From NCBI GenBank assembly GCA_002103075.1, contig DABG01000008.1:1-5359 (forward strand): a stretch of DNA of 5,359 nucleotides, read 5' to 3'. This DNA is from Candidatus Gastranaerophilales bacterium HUM_9. GTDB lineage: Bacteria > Cyanobacteriota > Vampirovibrionia > Gastranaerophilales > Gastranaerophilaceae. The notes below the pieces were generated by a model that did no database searches, was not told where the DNA came from, and worked only from the letters and a program-made list of their open reading frames with translations. Made by a program: the position numbers and the translations under genes. Of this stretch, positions 1 to 5,205 are shown in pieces (position 1 is the first letter of the stretch; the number at the start of each line of letters is the position of its first letter).

Positions 1-858
1 TTCTTGTTTGATTGCGTTACGTTCAGTTTCTAAAGCTGCGATATCAGAATCGTATTTTCTATCTTTATTATCGATTTTCTTCATATCAGCTTCATACTTA
101 GCTTCTGCTTTCTTAACAGCTGTTGTATCTGTTACTTCTTGTAAGCCTGTATTAGTTGCAACGCTTGTTTCAAAGATATTAAAATCATTGTCTGATTCAA
201 CAGCGAAAGTATCATCTTTTCTTGCTTGAACTAGTGTTACATCTCCTGATTTAATCAAGTTTGTAATTACTTCTTGAACATTTGCTGGTGGATTTGCAGG
301 ATCTGCATCAAATGCGTCTGCACACAATTGTGCATAATCAAATGTTGCAGTTTTTACATTGTTAATAGTTAATGTACCATTAGGTACTTTTTGCAATGTT
401 GCTGTGTTTCCAGCAGTCAATGCTGTTTGTGTATAATAATCTTGTGTGCCATCATTATAAACACGGTATGTTCTATTTGCTGTCAAACCTTCATATTTAC
501 CGCCAGCTGCAACTTCTTGAGCTGTTGGTGTAATTGTTCCAACACTTGTAAAGTTACCTTCATCAGCTTTAACGCCTGTTGAACCACTATAAACAGTTCC
601 TTTGAAGTCGATTGCATAACCAGCTTTCAAGAAATCTGAATAGTTGTTAATATCGCTGTATGTAACTGAACCATCTGTTGAAAGTACTTGATATTGTACT
701 TTTGTTTTTTCCAATGCTTCTAAATAAGTGTTATACACTTGATCTGACTCATTAGCCATTTGTAATTTTTCTGCTTCTAATTTTGCAGCTTTGTACTCAA
801 TTTGGTGCATTCTGGTTGTTAAATTGAGTAGCCTTGCTTGTGATGATGCTAAACCCAT
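1..858 (-). CDS. Uncharacterised coiled-coil-ended protein (3' end outside window)
   Basis: The frame is open from an ATG at 858 down to base 1, giving 286 codons with no stop, so the C-terminus is cut off by the window edge. The start is set by an AGGAGT ribosome site (865-870) six bases upstream. Residues 1-55 are Ala/Leu/Glu/Lys-rich and look helical, beginning MGLASSQARLL and running through KLEAEKLQMANES. Residues 56-235 are rich in Thr, Asn, Gly, Tyr and Val and probably form beta structure; the only Cys is at 179. Residues 245-286 return to charged heptad-like helix (AEAKYEADMKKID, then ALETERNAIK). There is no signal peptide or membrane helix. I recall similar N-termini in unnamed, multi-copy proteins of Gastranaerophilales and other gut bacteria. 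The helix-beta-helix layout is shared with flagellin-like and type III secretion axial proteins, so an exported filament or surface subunit is one possible role, but this is inference only. Function unknown. Confidence 0.85.
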   Translation of the reverse strand, partial: MGLASSQARLLNLTTRMHQIEYKAAKLEAEKLQMANESDQVYNTYLEALEKTKVQYQVLSTDGSVTYSDINNYSDFLKAGYAIDFKGTVYSGSTGVKADEGNFTSVGTITPTAQEVAAGGKYEGLTANRTYRVYNDGTQDYYTQTALTAGNTATLQKVPNGTLTINNVKTATFDYAQLCADAFDADPANPPANVQEVITNLIKSGDVTLVQARKDDTFAVESDNDFNIFETSVATNTGLQEVTDTTAVKKAEAKYEADMKKIDNKDRKYDSDIAALETERNAIKQE

Positions 859-864
859 AGTATT

Positions 865-870
865 ACTCCT
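865..870 (-). promoter_or_regulatory. Ribosome binding site of the unknown protein gene
   Basis: AGGAGT on the minus strand, preceded by a run of A and ending six bases before the ATG at 858. It is a strong Shine-Dalgarno match and fixes this start over downstream Met codons. Confidence 0.8.
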
Positions 871-880
871 TTTTTCCTAT

Positions 881-908
881 TTGCGAAGTTCCTAATCATT
901 CTTCGCAA
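881..908 (-). promoter_or_regulatory. Leader hairpin upstream of the unknown protein gene
   Basis: A perfect 8-bp inverted repeat, TTGCGAAG (881-888) and CTTCGCAA (901-908), encloses a 12-base loop. On the minus strand it ends about ten bases before the ribosome site and 22 bases before the start codon. It has no T-run on its 3' side, so it is not an intrinsic terminator. It could be a protective mRNA 5' stem-loop, a protein-binding operator, or a decayed palindromic repeat. The pairing is directly visible; the role is inferred. Confidence 0.55.
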
Positions 909-912
909 TTCC

Positions 913-942
913 TTGTTATTCATGACGGCAATATTTTTTCAA
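913..942 (-). promoter_or_regulatory. Weak candidate promoter for the unknown protein gene
   Basis: On the minus strand a TTGAAA -35-like box (937-942) is followed after 18 bases by TAACAA (913-918), a poor -10 match. If used, transcription would begin near 906, so the leader hairpin would form the very 5' end of the mRNA. The rest of the 859-982 spacer holds no gene and no convincing terminator after the dehydrogenase, so read-through from that gene is also possible. Confidence 0.25.
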
Positions 943-982
943 TCTTTAGGATTTTTAATGGGTTTGTTACATTTATTTACAA

Positions 983-1993
983 TTATATTATTCTATTGAG
1001 GTAACCCCCGTGATAATGCTCTTTTATAGAGATAAACATACTTTCTAAAATGTTCATTATTGATTGTTTTGTATTATATGCAATGTGCGGTGTAATAATA
1101 ACGTTATCAAATTCCATGAGCTTATCTGTAATAATAACGTTTTCCAAGCATGTTTCAGAAGCATTTTTTACAGTTGTCACAATTTCTTCGTTATCGTATT
1201 TTAAATATTCACATTCTAAAACATCAAGTGCAGCACCTTTTACTTTCCCTGATTTAATGTTTTTATATAAAGCACCGGTATCTATAAGTTCTCCTCTAGA
1301 AGTATTTATTATATATACACCCTGTTTCATCTTTTTAAATTTTTCTTCAGATAACAAATGATAAAATTCTAAAATATATGGTATATGCAACGTTATTATA
1401 TCTGATTTTGAGATAAGTTCATCAAAATCGACATATTCAACGAATCCATTTATATTTTCATTAACCTTTAAGTCATGGGCGTATATCTTTAAATTGAATT
1501 TGTTAGCAAGTTCACAAACTGCACTACCTATAGACCCCGTTCCAACGACACCAAGTGAAAGTTTAGACAAATTTTCACCCTCATATTTTGAATAATCTAT
1601 TTTTCTATTTTTTACATCGTTTGATGCTAACATGACTTTTCTTGTCAAAGTAATAATCATGCCAATCGTATATTGTGCAACAGAGGATTTGCCGTAATAT
1701 GGAGTGTTGATTACAGCGATATTATTCTTTTTACAATAATCAAGATTAATATGGTTATAACCAGTTGAGCGTGTTGCAATAACTTGTAAATTCTTAAATT
1801 GTGATAATATTTCAGGTGTCAATTCTGAATTTATAAATACGCTTAAGATAACTGTATCTTCTTTTTGGGAGTCAGTTAAATGAATTTTGTCTGATAATGG
1901 TTCGTTGAAAAACTCTATTTCTAAATCTGTCGGGGTGTTTTCTTTGAAATATTCTTTTTCTGTATCTCGAAAATCAAACATTAACATCTTCAT
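983..1993 (-). CDS. D-2-hydroxyacid dehydrogenase, probably NAD-dependent D-lactate dehydrogenase
   Basis: A 336-residue protein of the D-isomer-specific 2-hydroxyacid dehydrogenase family, which reversibly reduces 2-oxoacids such as pyruvate to D-2-hydroxyacids in the cytosol. The Rossmann fold carries GTGSIG at residues 151-156 and an Asp at 174 after the second strand, which favours NAD over NADP. The catalytic triad is complete: Arg233 in NTSRGELID, Glu262 in LDVLECE, and His303 in TPHIAYNT. The Arg-Glu spacing of 29 matches known family members. Flanking segments 1-100 and 302-336 form the substrate domain, including STGYNHINL (76-84). The Glu-His interval (41 residues) is longer than in phosphoglycerate dehydrogenase and nearer to the D-lactate dehydrogenase branch. 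VanH-like or other 2-oxoacid specificity cannot be excluded. An AAAGGAGAG ribosome site (2002-2010) supports the start. It lies divergent from hsp20 and 124 bp upstream of the unknown gene on the same strand. D-lactate formation would regenerate NAD in a fermenter. Confidence 0.9.
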   Translation of the reverse strand: MKMLMFDFRDTEKEYFKENTPTDLEIEFFNEPLSDKIHLTDSQKEDTVILSVFINSELTPEILSQFKNLQVIATRSTGYNHINLDYCKKNNIAVINTPYYGKSSVAQYTIGMIITLTRKVMLASNDVKNRKIDYSKYEGENLSKLSLGVVGTGSIGSAVCELANKFNLKIYAHDLKVNENINGFVEYVDFDELISKSDIITLHIPYILEFYHLLSEEKFKKMKQGVYIINTSRGELIDTGALYKNIKSGKVKGAALDVLECEYLKYDNEEIVTTVKNASETCLENVIITDKLMEFDNVIITPHIAYNTKQSIMNILESMFISIKEHYHGGYLNRII

Positions 1994-2001
1994 TACTTAA
2001 A

Positions 2002-2010
2002 CTCTCCTTT
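2002..2010 (-). promoter_or_regulatory. Ribosome binding site of the dehydrogenase gene
   Basis: AAAGGAGAG on the minus strand, eight bases before the ATG at 1993, a near-ideal Shine-Dalgarno site and spacing. The remainder of the divergent 1994-2145 spacer is very AT-rich. A TATAAT hexamer on the minus strand (2078-2083) could be a -10 box, but no good -35 lies 16-18 bases upstream of it. No CIRCE-type heat-shock operator is visible. Confidence 0.7.
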
Positions 2011-2123
2011 TAAAAGCAGAATACAGAGGTTTAATAAAAACTTCTATTAACCAATAAGCTAATAATTTTTTTTATAAATTATACTTTTGTCTAATGATAT
2101 TGGATAACTTCAAGAATATATTA

Positions 2124-2138
2124 AAAATATAGAAAGGA
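2124..2138 (+). repeat. Direct repeat copy 1, in the hsp20 leader
   Basis: The 15-base string AAAATATAGAAAGGA is identical here and at 2650-2664. This copy includes most of the hsp20 ribosome site. Confidence 0.6.
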
Positions 2139-2139
2139 G
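2133..2139 (+). promoter_or_regulatory. Ribosome binding site of hsp20
   Basis: AAAGGAG six bases before the ATG at 2146 decides the start. The surrounding 15-base string (2124-2138) recurs exactly after the gene at 2650-2664. I found no convincing -35/-10 pair for hsp20. Confidence 0.8.
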
Positions 2140-2145
2140 TTATCA

Positions 2146-2625
2146 ATGCGTAACGAAATAATGATAAGAGAACCTGATTTATATTTTGAAAGCCTACATA
2201 ACGAATTAAATAATTTTTTAAGAGATACAATGCTGGCTCCAATGTTTTCAAACCCTCTAACACTAAAAAAAGAAGCCGTTTGGCGTCCATCAATAGAAGT
2301 TAAACAAACAGAACACGAATATAAAGTAAAGGTGCAACTTCCAGGGGTAAAAAAAGAAGATATAGACATTGAATTGGATAATGAATTCATGACTGTGACT
2401 GCTGAAATCGAAGAAGAAAAAGAGGAAAAAGAAGAAAAAGAAAAGAACGAAAAATATCACACATGCGAATTTAGATATGGAAAATACAAACGTACAATCT
2501 CTTTTGATCAACCAATTAAACAAGATGAAGCAAAAGCAGAATATAAAAACGGCGTTTTGAAAATAATTATTCCAAAACAACATGCCGAAAATATAAAACA
2601 AGCAAAACGATTGGAGATTGAATAG
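2146..2625 (+). CDS. Small heat-shock protein, Hsp20/alpha-crystallin family
   Basis: A 159-residue, ATP-independent holdase chaperone of the kind that forms cytosolic oligomers and keeps unfolding proteins soluble for refolding by DnaK or ClpB. The alpha-crystallin domain runs from about W46 (WRPSIEV) to P143. It contains the LPGVKKEDIDIEL strand region (65-77) and the family signature A131-x-x-x-N-G-V-L at 131-138, followed by KIIIPK. The C-terminal LEI (156-158) fits the short hydrophobic-x-hydrophobic motif used in oligomer assembly. The N-terminal arm (1-45) is short with scattered hydrophobics, as usual for bacterial class A proteins. The loop at 87-103 is almost pure Glu/Lys, longer and more charged than in many homologues. 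The length is normal. It appears monocistronic, ending upstream of a hairpin pair and a terminator. Confidence 0.95.
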   Translation: MRNEIMIREPDLYFESLHNELNNFLRDTMLAPMFSNPLTLKKEAVWRPSIEVKQTEHEYKVKVQLPGVKKEDIDIELDNEFMTVTAEIEEEKEEKEEKEKNEKYHTCEFRYGKYKRTISFDQPIKQDEAKAEYKNGVLKIIIPKQHAENIKQAKRLEIE

Positions 2626-2649
2626 ATATATTTGTATTTTAGGTGAATT

Positions 2650-2664
2650 AAAATATAGAAAGGA
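2650..2664 (+). repeat. Direct repeat copy 2, downstream of hsp20
   Basis: This is an exact copy of the hsp20 leader string, but here no start codon or open frame follows at ribosome-site distance. It may be a relic of a second gene start. Alternatively TATAGA (2654-2659) may act as a -10 box, with TTGTAT (2632-2637) 16 bases upstream as a poor -35, driving a short RNA that ends at the 2757-2785 terminator. Both readings are inference. Confidence 0.5.
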
Positions 2665-2723
2665 CAAGTAAACCTCATTAAATCTAAAATATAAATATCA
2701 ATTTGTCAGATTGTTTTGTAGTG

Positions 2724-2755
2724 CCGTATGAGTTCTTTAACTCGTTATAATACGG
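2724..2755 (+). ncRNA. Nested hairpin, part of the hsp20 3' UTR or a small RNA
   Basis: An outer stem CCGTAT (2724-2729) with ATACGG (2750-2755) encloses an inner stem GAGTT (2730-2734) with AACTC (2739-2743), which has a CTTT loop; a six-base bulge sits on the 3' side. It lies one base from the terminator hairpin, so the two could stack. I do not recognise an RNA family. The simplest reading is the structured 3' UTR of hsp20; a separate RNA of about 120 bases is possible. Nothing else was found in the 2626-2879 spacer apart from the repeat, the terminator and the transporter promoter. Confidence 0.4.
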
Positions 2756-2756
2756 T

Positions 2757-2785
2757 GAGAGTGGCTAATATAGCCACTCTCTTTT
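2757..2785 (+). terminator. Strong intrinsic terminator after hsp20
   Basis: A perfect 11-bp stem, GAGAGTGGCTA (2757-2767) with TAGCCACTCTC (2771-2781), has a 3-base loop and is followed by TTTT and more A/T. It ends hsp20 or small-RNA transcription before the transporter gene. Its position in front of the transporter also allows an attenuator, but no alternative antiterminator pairing was found. Confidence 0.85.
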
Positions 2786-2815
2786 ATATAAAAAAAAAAT
2801 TTTTAAAATTATCCC

Positions 2816-2843
2816 TTGAAAATTCATATTAAAGTTATAGAAT
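2816..2843 (+). promoter_or_regulatory. Candidate promoter of the formate/nitrite transporter gene
   Basis: A TTGAAA -35 box (2816-2821) and a TAGAAT -10 box (2838-2843) are separated by 16 bases. This would give a leader of about 30 bases before the ATG at 2880. It lies just downstream of the preceding terminator, as expected for an independent unit. Confidence 0.5.
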
Positions 2844-2879
2844 AAACTTGATTTAGATTTATTGAGAGGAGATAATAAA

Positions 2880-3743
2880 ATGTCAAATGAACAAATCGAC
2901 AATAGAGATTGTGTCGCTCCTTCTGACGTAGCACACGGTTTCTCAGAAAAAGTAATGCCAGCTAAGGCTAATTTTAGAAAAACAAAAATGTTTGCTCTTG
3001 CAATTGCTGCTGGTGCATTCATTGCTTACGGTGCACAAGCTAGTTTAACAGTTACAACTGGCGTTGAAGTTTGGGGTATTGCTAAACTTATCGGTGCATT
3101 AATTTTCGCAACAGGACTTGTAATGGTTGTTCTTACAGGTGCAGAATTATTTACAGGTAACGTTATGATGATGTTCTCTGTAATTGAAAAGAAAATTTCT
3201 TGGTTGAAACTATTCAGAAGTTGGTCAATCGTTTACGTTGGTAACTTCGTTGGTTCAATCTTGTTAGCAACATTAGTTTTCTATGGTGCTTTATGCCACA
3301 ATGCACATGATGCACTTGGTGTTAATACTTTGATGAACGCTTATGGTAAAGTTAACCTATCATTCACAGAAGCACTATGCCGTGGCATTTTGTGTAACTG
3401 GTTAGTTTGTTTAGCTGTTTGGATGGCTACAAGCTCAAAGAGAGTAATTGGTAAGATTTTTGCAATCTTGTTCCCAATCGCAACATTCGTTGCTTCAGGA
3501 TATGAACACAGTATTGCGAATATGTACTTCATACCAAGCGGTATCTTTATGAAATCAGTTCCACACGTTGTAGCTCTTTCTGGTCTTACAGCTGACCAAT
3601 TGTCTACACTTTCATGGCATTCATTCTTTGTACACAACTTGCTACCTGTTACTATCGGTAACATCATTGGTGCATTAGTATTTGTTGTACTATTGTTCTG
3701 GATTGCGTACTTGAGAGAAGATCATTTAGAAGAAAACAAATAG
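2880..3743 (+). CDS. Formate/nitrite transporter (FNT family, FocA/NirC-like)
   Basis: A 287-residue integral inner-membrane channel of the FNT family, pentameric in known members, which passes small monovalent anions such as formate or nitrite. Family landmarks appear in order: a cytosolic N-terminus ending in FRKTKMF; GAFIAYG (45-51) in the first membrane helix; TGAELFTGN (86-94) in the broken helix and loop region; GNFVGS (121-126); CRGILCNWLVC (167-177); SGYEHSIANMY (206-216), whose His210 matches the conserved pore histidine of FocA; and NLLPVTIGNIIG (253-264). The length equals that of E. coli FocA. Six membrane segments are evident. The ATG at 2880 is chosen over an in-frame TTG at 2862 because the AGAGGAG ribosome site (2865-2871) lies between them, eight bases before the ATG. 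Sequence alone does not separate formate from nitrite. With the nearby lactate-type dehydrogenase, formate export in fermentation is plausible, but no pyruvate formate-lyase or nitrite reductase gene is in view. Confidence 0.93.
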   Translation: MSNEQIDNRDCVAPSDVAHGFSEKVMPAKANFRKTKMFALAIAAGAFIAYGAQASLTVTTGVEVWGIAKLIGALIFATGLVMVVLTGAELFTGNVMMMFSVIEKKISWLKLFRSWSIVYVGNFVGSILLATLVFYGALCHNAHDALGVNTLMNAYGKVNLSFTEALCRGILCNWLVCLAVWMATSSKRVIGKIFAILFPIATFVASGYEHSIANMYFIPSGIFMKSVPHVVALSGLTADQLSTLSWHSFFVHNLLPVTIGNIIGALVFVVLLFWIAYLREDHLEENK

Positions 3744-3765
3744 TCTTATAAGATTAACTTTTTTT

Positions 3766-3799
3766 AAGGGGACGTAACTGTCCCCTTTATTTATTGTTT
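3766..3799 (+). terminator. Intrinsic terminator after the transporter gene
   Basis: A stem AAGGGGAC (3766-3773) with GTCCCCTT (3780-3787) has a 6-base loop and a T-rich tail. It lies 23 bases after the transporter stop codon. The upstream T-run (3759-3765) would give some terminator character on the other strand as well. Confidence 0.8.
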
Positions 3800-3814
3800 T
3801 TGCCGAGATATAAT
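3786..3814 (+). promoter_or_regulatory. Candidate promoter of the porin gene
   Basis: A perfect TATAAT -10 box (3809-3814) lies 27 bases before the porin ATG. The hexamer 17 bases upstream, TTTATT (3786-3791), is only a fair -35 and overlaps the end of the preceding terminator. The predicted leader is short, about 20 bases. Confidence 0.45.
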
Positions 3815-3841
3815 ATTAGAATAAAATATTGATTAAGAGTT

Positions 3842-5104
3842 ATGAAAAAGTTTTTATTACTTACACTAGCATTTATACAAACACTTTCTATGTGTTATGC
3901 AGCAGACGAGATTGTTTTGGATTTATCAAACACCTCTTCAAACACTTCTGTTGCAATCGTTGAACCTGAAAAAAAATTATATTCAGATATAGAAAAAAAA
4001 GATATTGTAGAAGAAAGTTATAAAAATGACACATCTTCATTAGATAATGCAAAAGAAGAAAATTCTAATTTTCTAATAAATAATGCACTTACAAGAGGTA
4101 TGTCAAAAATTTACCACTTGGAAGCTGAAAGAACAGATGTAACAAAAGGATTATTACAAAATTACACAACAAAGAAATTTGAGCATGGTCCATTTGAACA
4201 ACTTAGCACTTGGGCAGCTTATCAAGGTGCATTTGATTCAACTATTCCACAAAGAGGTAAGGGTTATACAACTTACACTCCATCTTTGATTAATATATTT
4301 TTAGATGGCACATTTAGAGGCGGCAAAGAAAGTTTCAGAATAATGGTTGACCCAACTCCACAACATAATCGTGGTTTTATGCAACAGTTCTTGCAAGATG
4401 CTTTTATTCAAACAAAACGTATCCCACATCATACTGTTATGCTAGGTAACTCTCGTGTAGGCGTTGGTATTGAAGGTACATCGGCTCCTTATACTTTACC
4501 ACTTGTAAACCGTTCACAAGCAGCAAGAAACCTTTCTAACGTTCGTAAATTCGGTTTACGTGTAAAAGGTGATTATAGATTAGTTGATTACGATTTCGGT
4601 GGTTACTCATCAGATACTTTCTTTAAAGAATTTTTCCCAGGGGCTGAATTTAATGGTTGGCTAAACATTAAACCACTAGGAATGACTAATGGAAAATACG
4701 GTAAATTAACTACTGGTGGCGGTATATCAGCAGGTCATAAGTATACAAATTATTTTGTATCAGGTTTGTACGCTGGTTATGAATACAAACGTTTCTGGGC
4801 AAAATTTGAATATATGCACGGCAACGGTTCAAATGCACAATCTGGACCAACATTAACAAAAGCAAGCGGTTTGTTTGCGACTTTTGGTTACAAAATAACA
4901 CCTAAATTAGAACTTGTTGCTAGATATGACAGTTATGACCCTGATGAAAAAATTAAACATAATTATTCTAGGGAATACACTGCTGGGATTAATTATTATA
5001 TCAAAGGTCAATCTTTAAAGTTGATGCTTAACTATGTTTATTGCCAACATCAAGATACAACAGACTCTCATCAAATTTTAGTAGGCACGCAAGTTTTGTT
5101 GTAG
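3842..5104 (+). CDS. OprP/OprO-type outer-membrane porin
   Basis: A 420-residue exported beta-barrel protein. Residues 1-20 are a signal peptide (MKKF, a hydrophobic core, then cleavage after CYA). Residues 22-80 are hydrophilic, rich in Ser, Asn, Glu and Lys, and look like a periplasmic linker rather than barrel. From about 115 onward, alternating strands follow the phosphate-selective porin (Porin_O_P) pattern. HHTVMLGNSRVGVGIEG (196-212) and LVNRSQAARN (221-230) match the constriction-loop region. The segment LELVARYDSYDPD (356-368) and the closing strand QILVGTQVLL are typical of the C-terminal half. The length is close to OprP, at about 440. The terminal residue is Leu rather than the usual Phe. 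No SLH domain is seen, although cyanobacterial porins usually have one. The ribosome site is weak: AAGAG (3835-3839), only two bases before the ATG. Substrate selectivity (phosphate, other anions or general) cannot be told from sequence. Confidence 0.8.
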   Translation: MKKFLLLTLAFIQTLSMCYAADEIVLDLSNTSSNTSVAIVEPEKKLYSDIEKKDIVEESYKNDTSSLDNAKEENSNFLINNALTRGMSKIYHLEAERTDVTKGLLQNYTTKKFEHGPFEQLSTWAAYQGAFDSTIPQRGKGYTTYTPSLINIFLDGTFRGGKESFRIMVDPTPQHNRGFMQQFLQDAFIQTKRIPHHTVMLGNSRVGVGIEGTSAPYTLPLVNRSQAARNLSNVRKFGLRVKGDYRLVDYDFGGYSSDTFFKEFFPGAEFNGWLNIKPLGMTNGKYGKLTTGGGISAGHKYTNYFVSGLYAGYEYKRFWAKFEYMHGNGSNAQSGPTLTKASGLFATFGYKITPKLELVARYDSYDPDEKIKHNYSREYTAGINYYIKGQSLKLMLNYVYCQHQDTTDSHQILVGTQVLL

Positions 5105-5112
5105 GATAAAAT

Positions 5113-5205
5113 ATGGCGTCATTGCGAAAATTTGCAACGCAAATTTGTGGCAATCCATAAACAAACGGTTCTGCGTACATAAAAAGACTTTTTCTGGATT
5201 ACCAC
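5113..5205. repeat. Palindromic repeat unit downstream of the porin gene
   Basis: Starting at 5116, GCGTCATTGCG leads into a perfect hairpin, AAATTTGC (5128-5135) with GCAAATTT (5139-5146). Next comes GTGGCAATCCA (5147-5157), which is inverted at 5195-5205 as TGGATTACCAC with one difference. The 37 bases between the arms hold no gene. The 'cgtcattgcg ... caatcca' ends match a dispersed intergenic palindrome type I recall from several AT-rich bacterial genomes; this is memory, not a search. There is no transposase and no visible target-site duplication. Confidence 0.6.

Noticed and set aside
940..956. AATC/GATT mini-hairpin as a terminator after the dehydrogenase
   Set aside because: The stem is only four weak pairs and the minus-strand sequence after it is A-rich rather than T-rich.
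1050..1361. Open frame of 103 codons on the plus strand
   Set aside because: It lies wholly inside the dehydrogenase gene on the opposite strand, has no ribosome site and no recognisable domain.
1994..2145. CIRCE or other heat-shock operator before hsp20
   Set aside because: No TTAGCACTC-type inverted repeat or other long inversion was found in the spacer.
2290..2667. Minus-strand frame of 125 codons, very Phe-rich
   Set aside because: It is the complement of the Glu/Lys-rich codons of hsp20; the composition is an artefact of GAA/AAA repeats read backwards.
2728..2832. Short frame of 34 codons starting at an ATG within the hairpin
   Set aside because: It has no Shine-Dalgarno site and runs straight through the terminator stem and its T/A tail, so it is unlikely to be translated.
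2862..2879. In-frame TTG as an earlier start for the transporter
   Set aside because: The codons from 2862 to 2879 contain the ribosome site of the ATG at 2880, so the later start fits better.
3341..3667. Minus-strand frame of 108 codons
   Set aside because: It lies inside the transporter gene, which has full family motifs on the other strand, and it has no ribosome site.
3884..3901. Possible lipoprotein signal (LSMC) in the porin
   Set aside because: Met before the Cys does not fit a lipobox, and the C-Y-A site gives a good ordinary signal peptidase cut.
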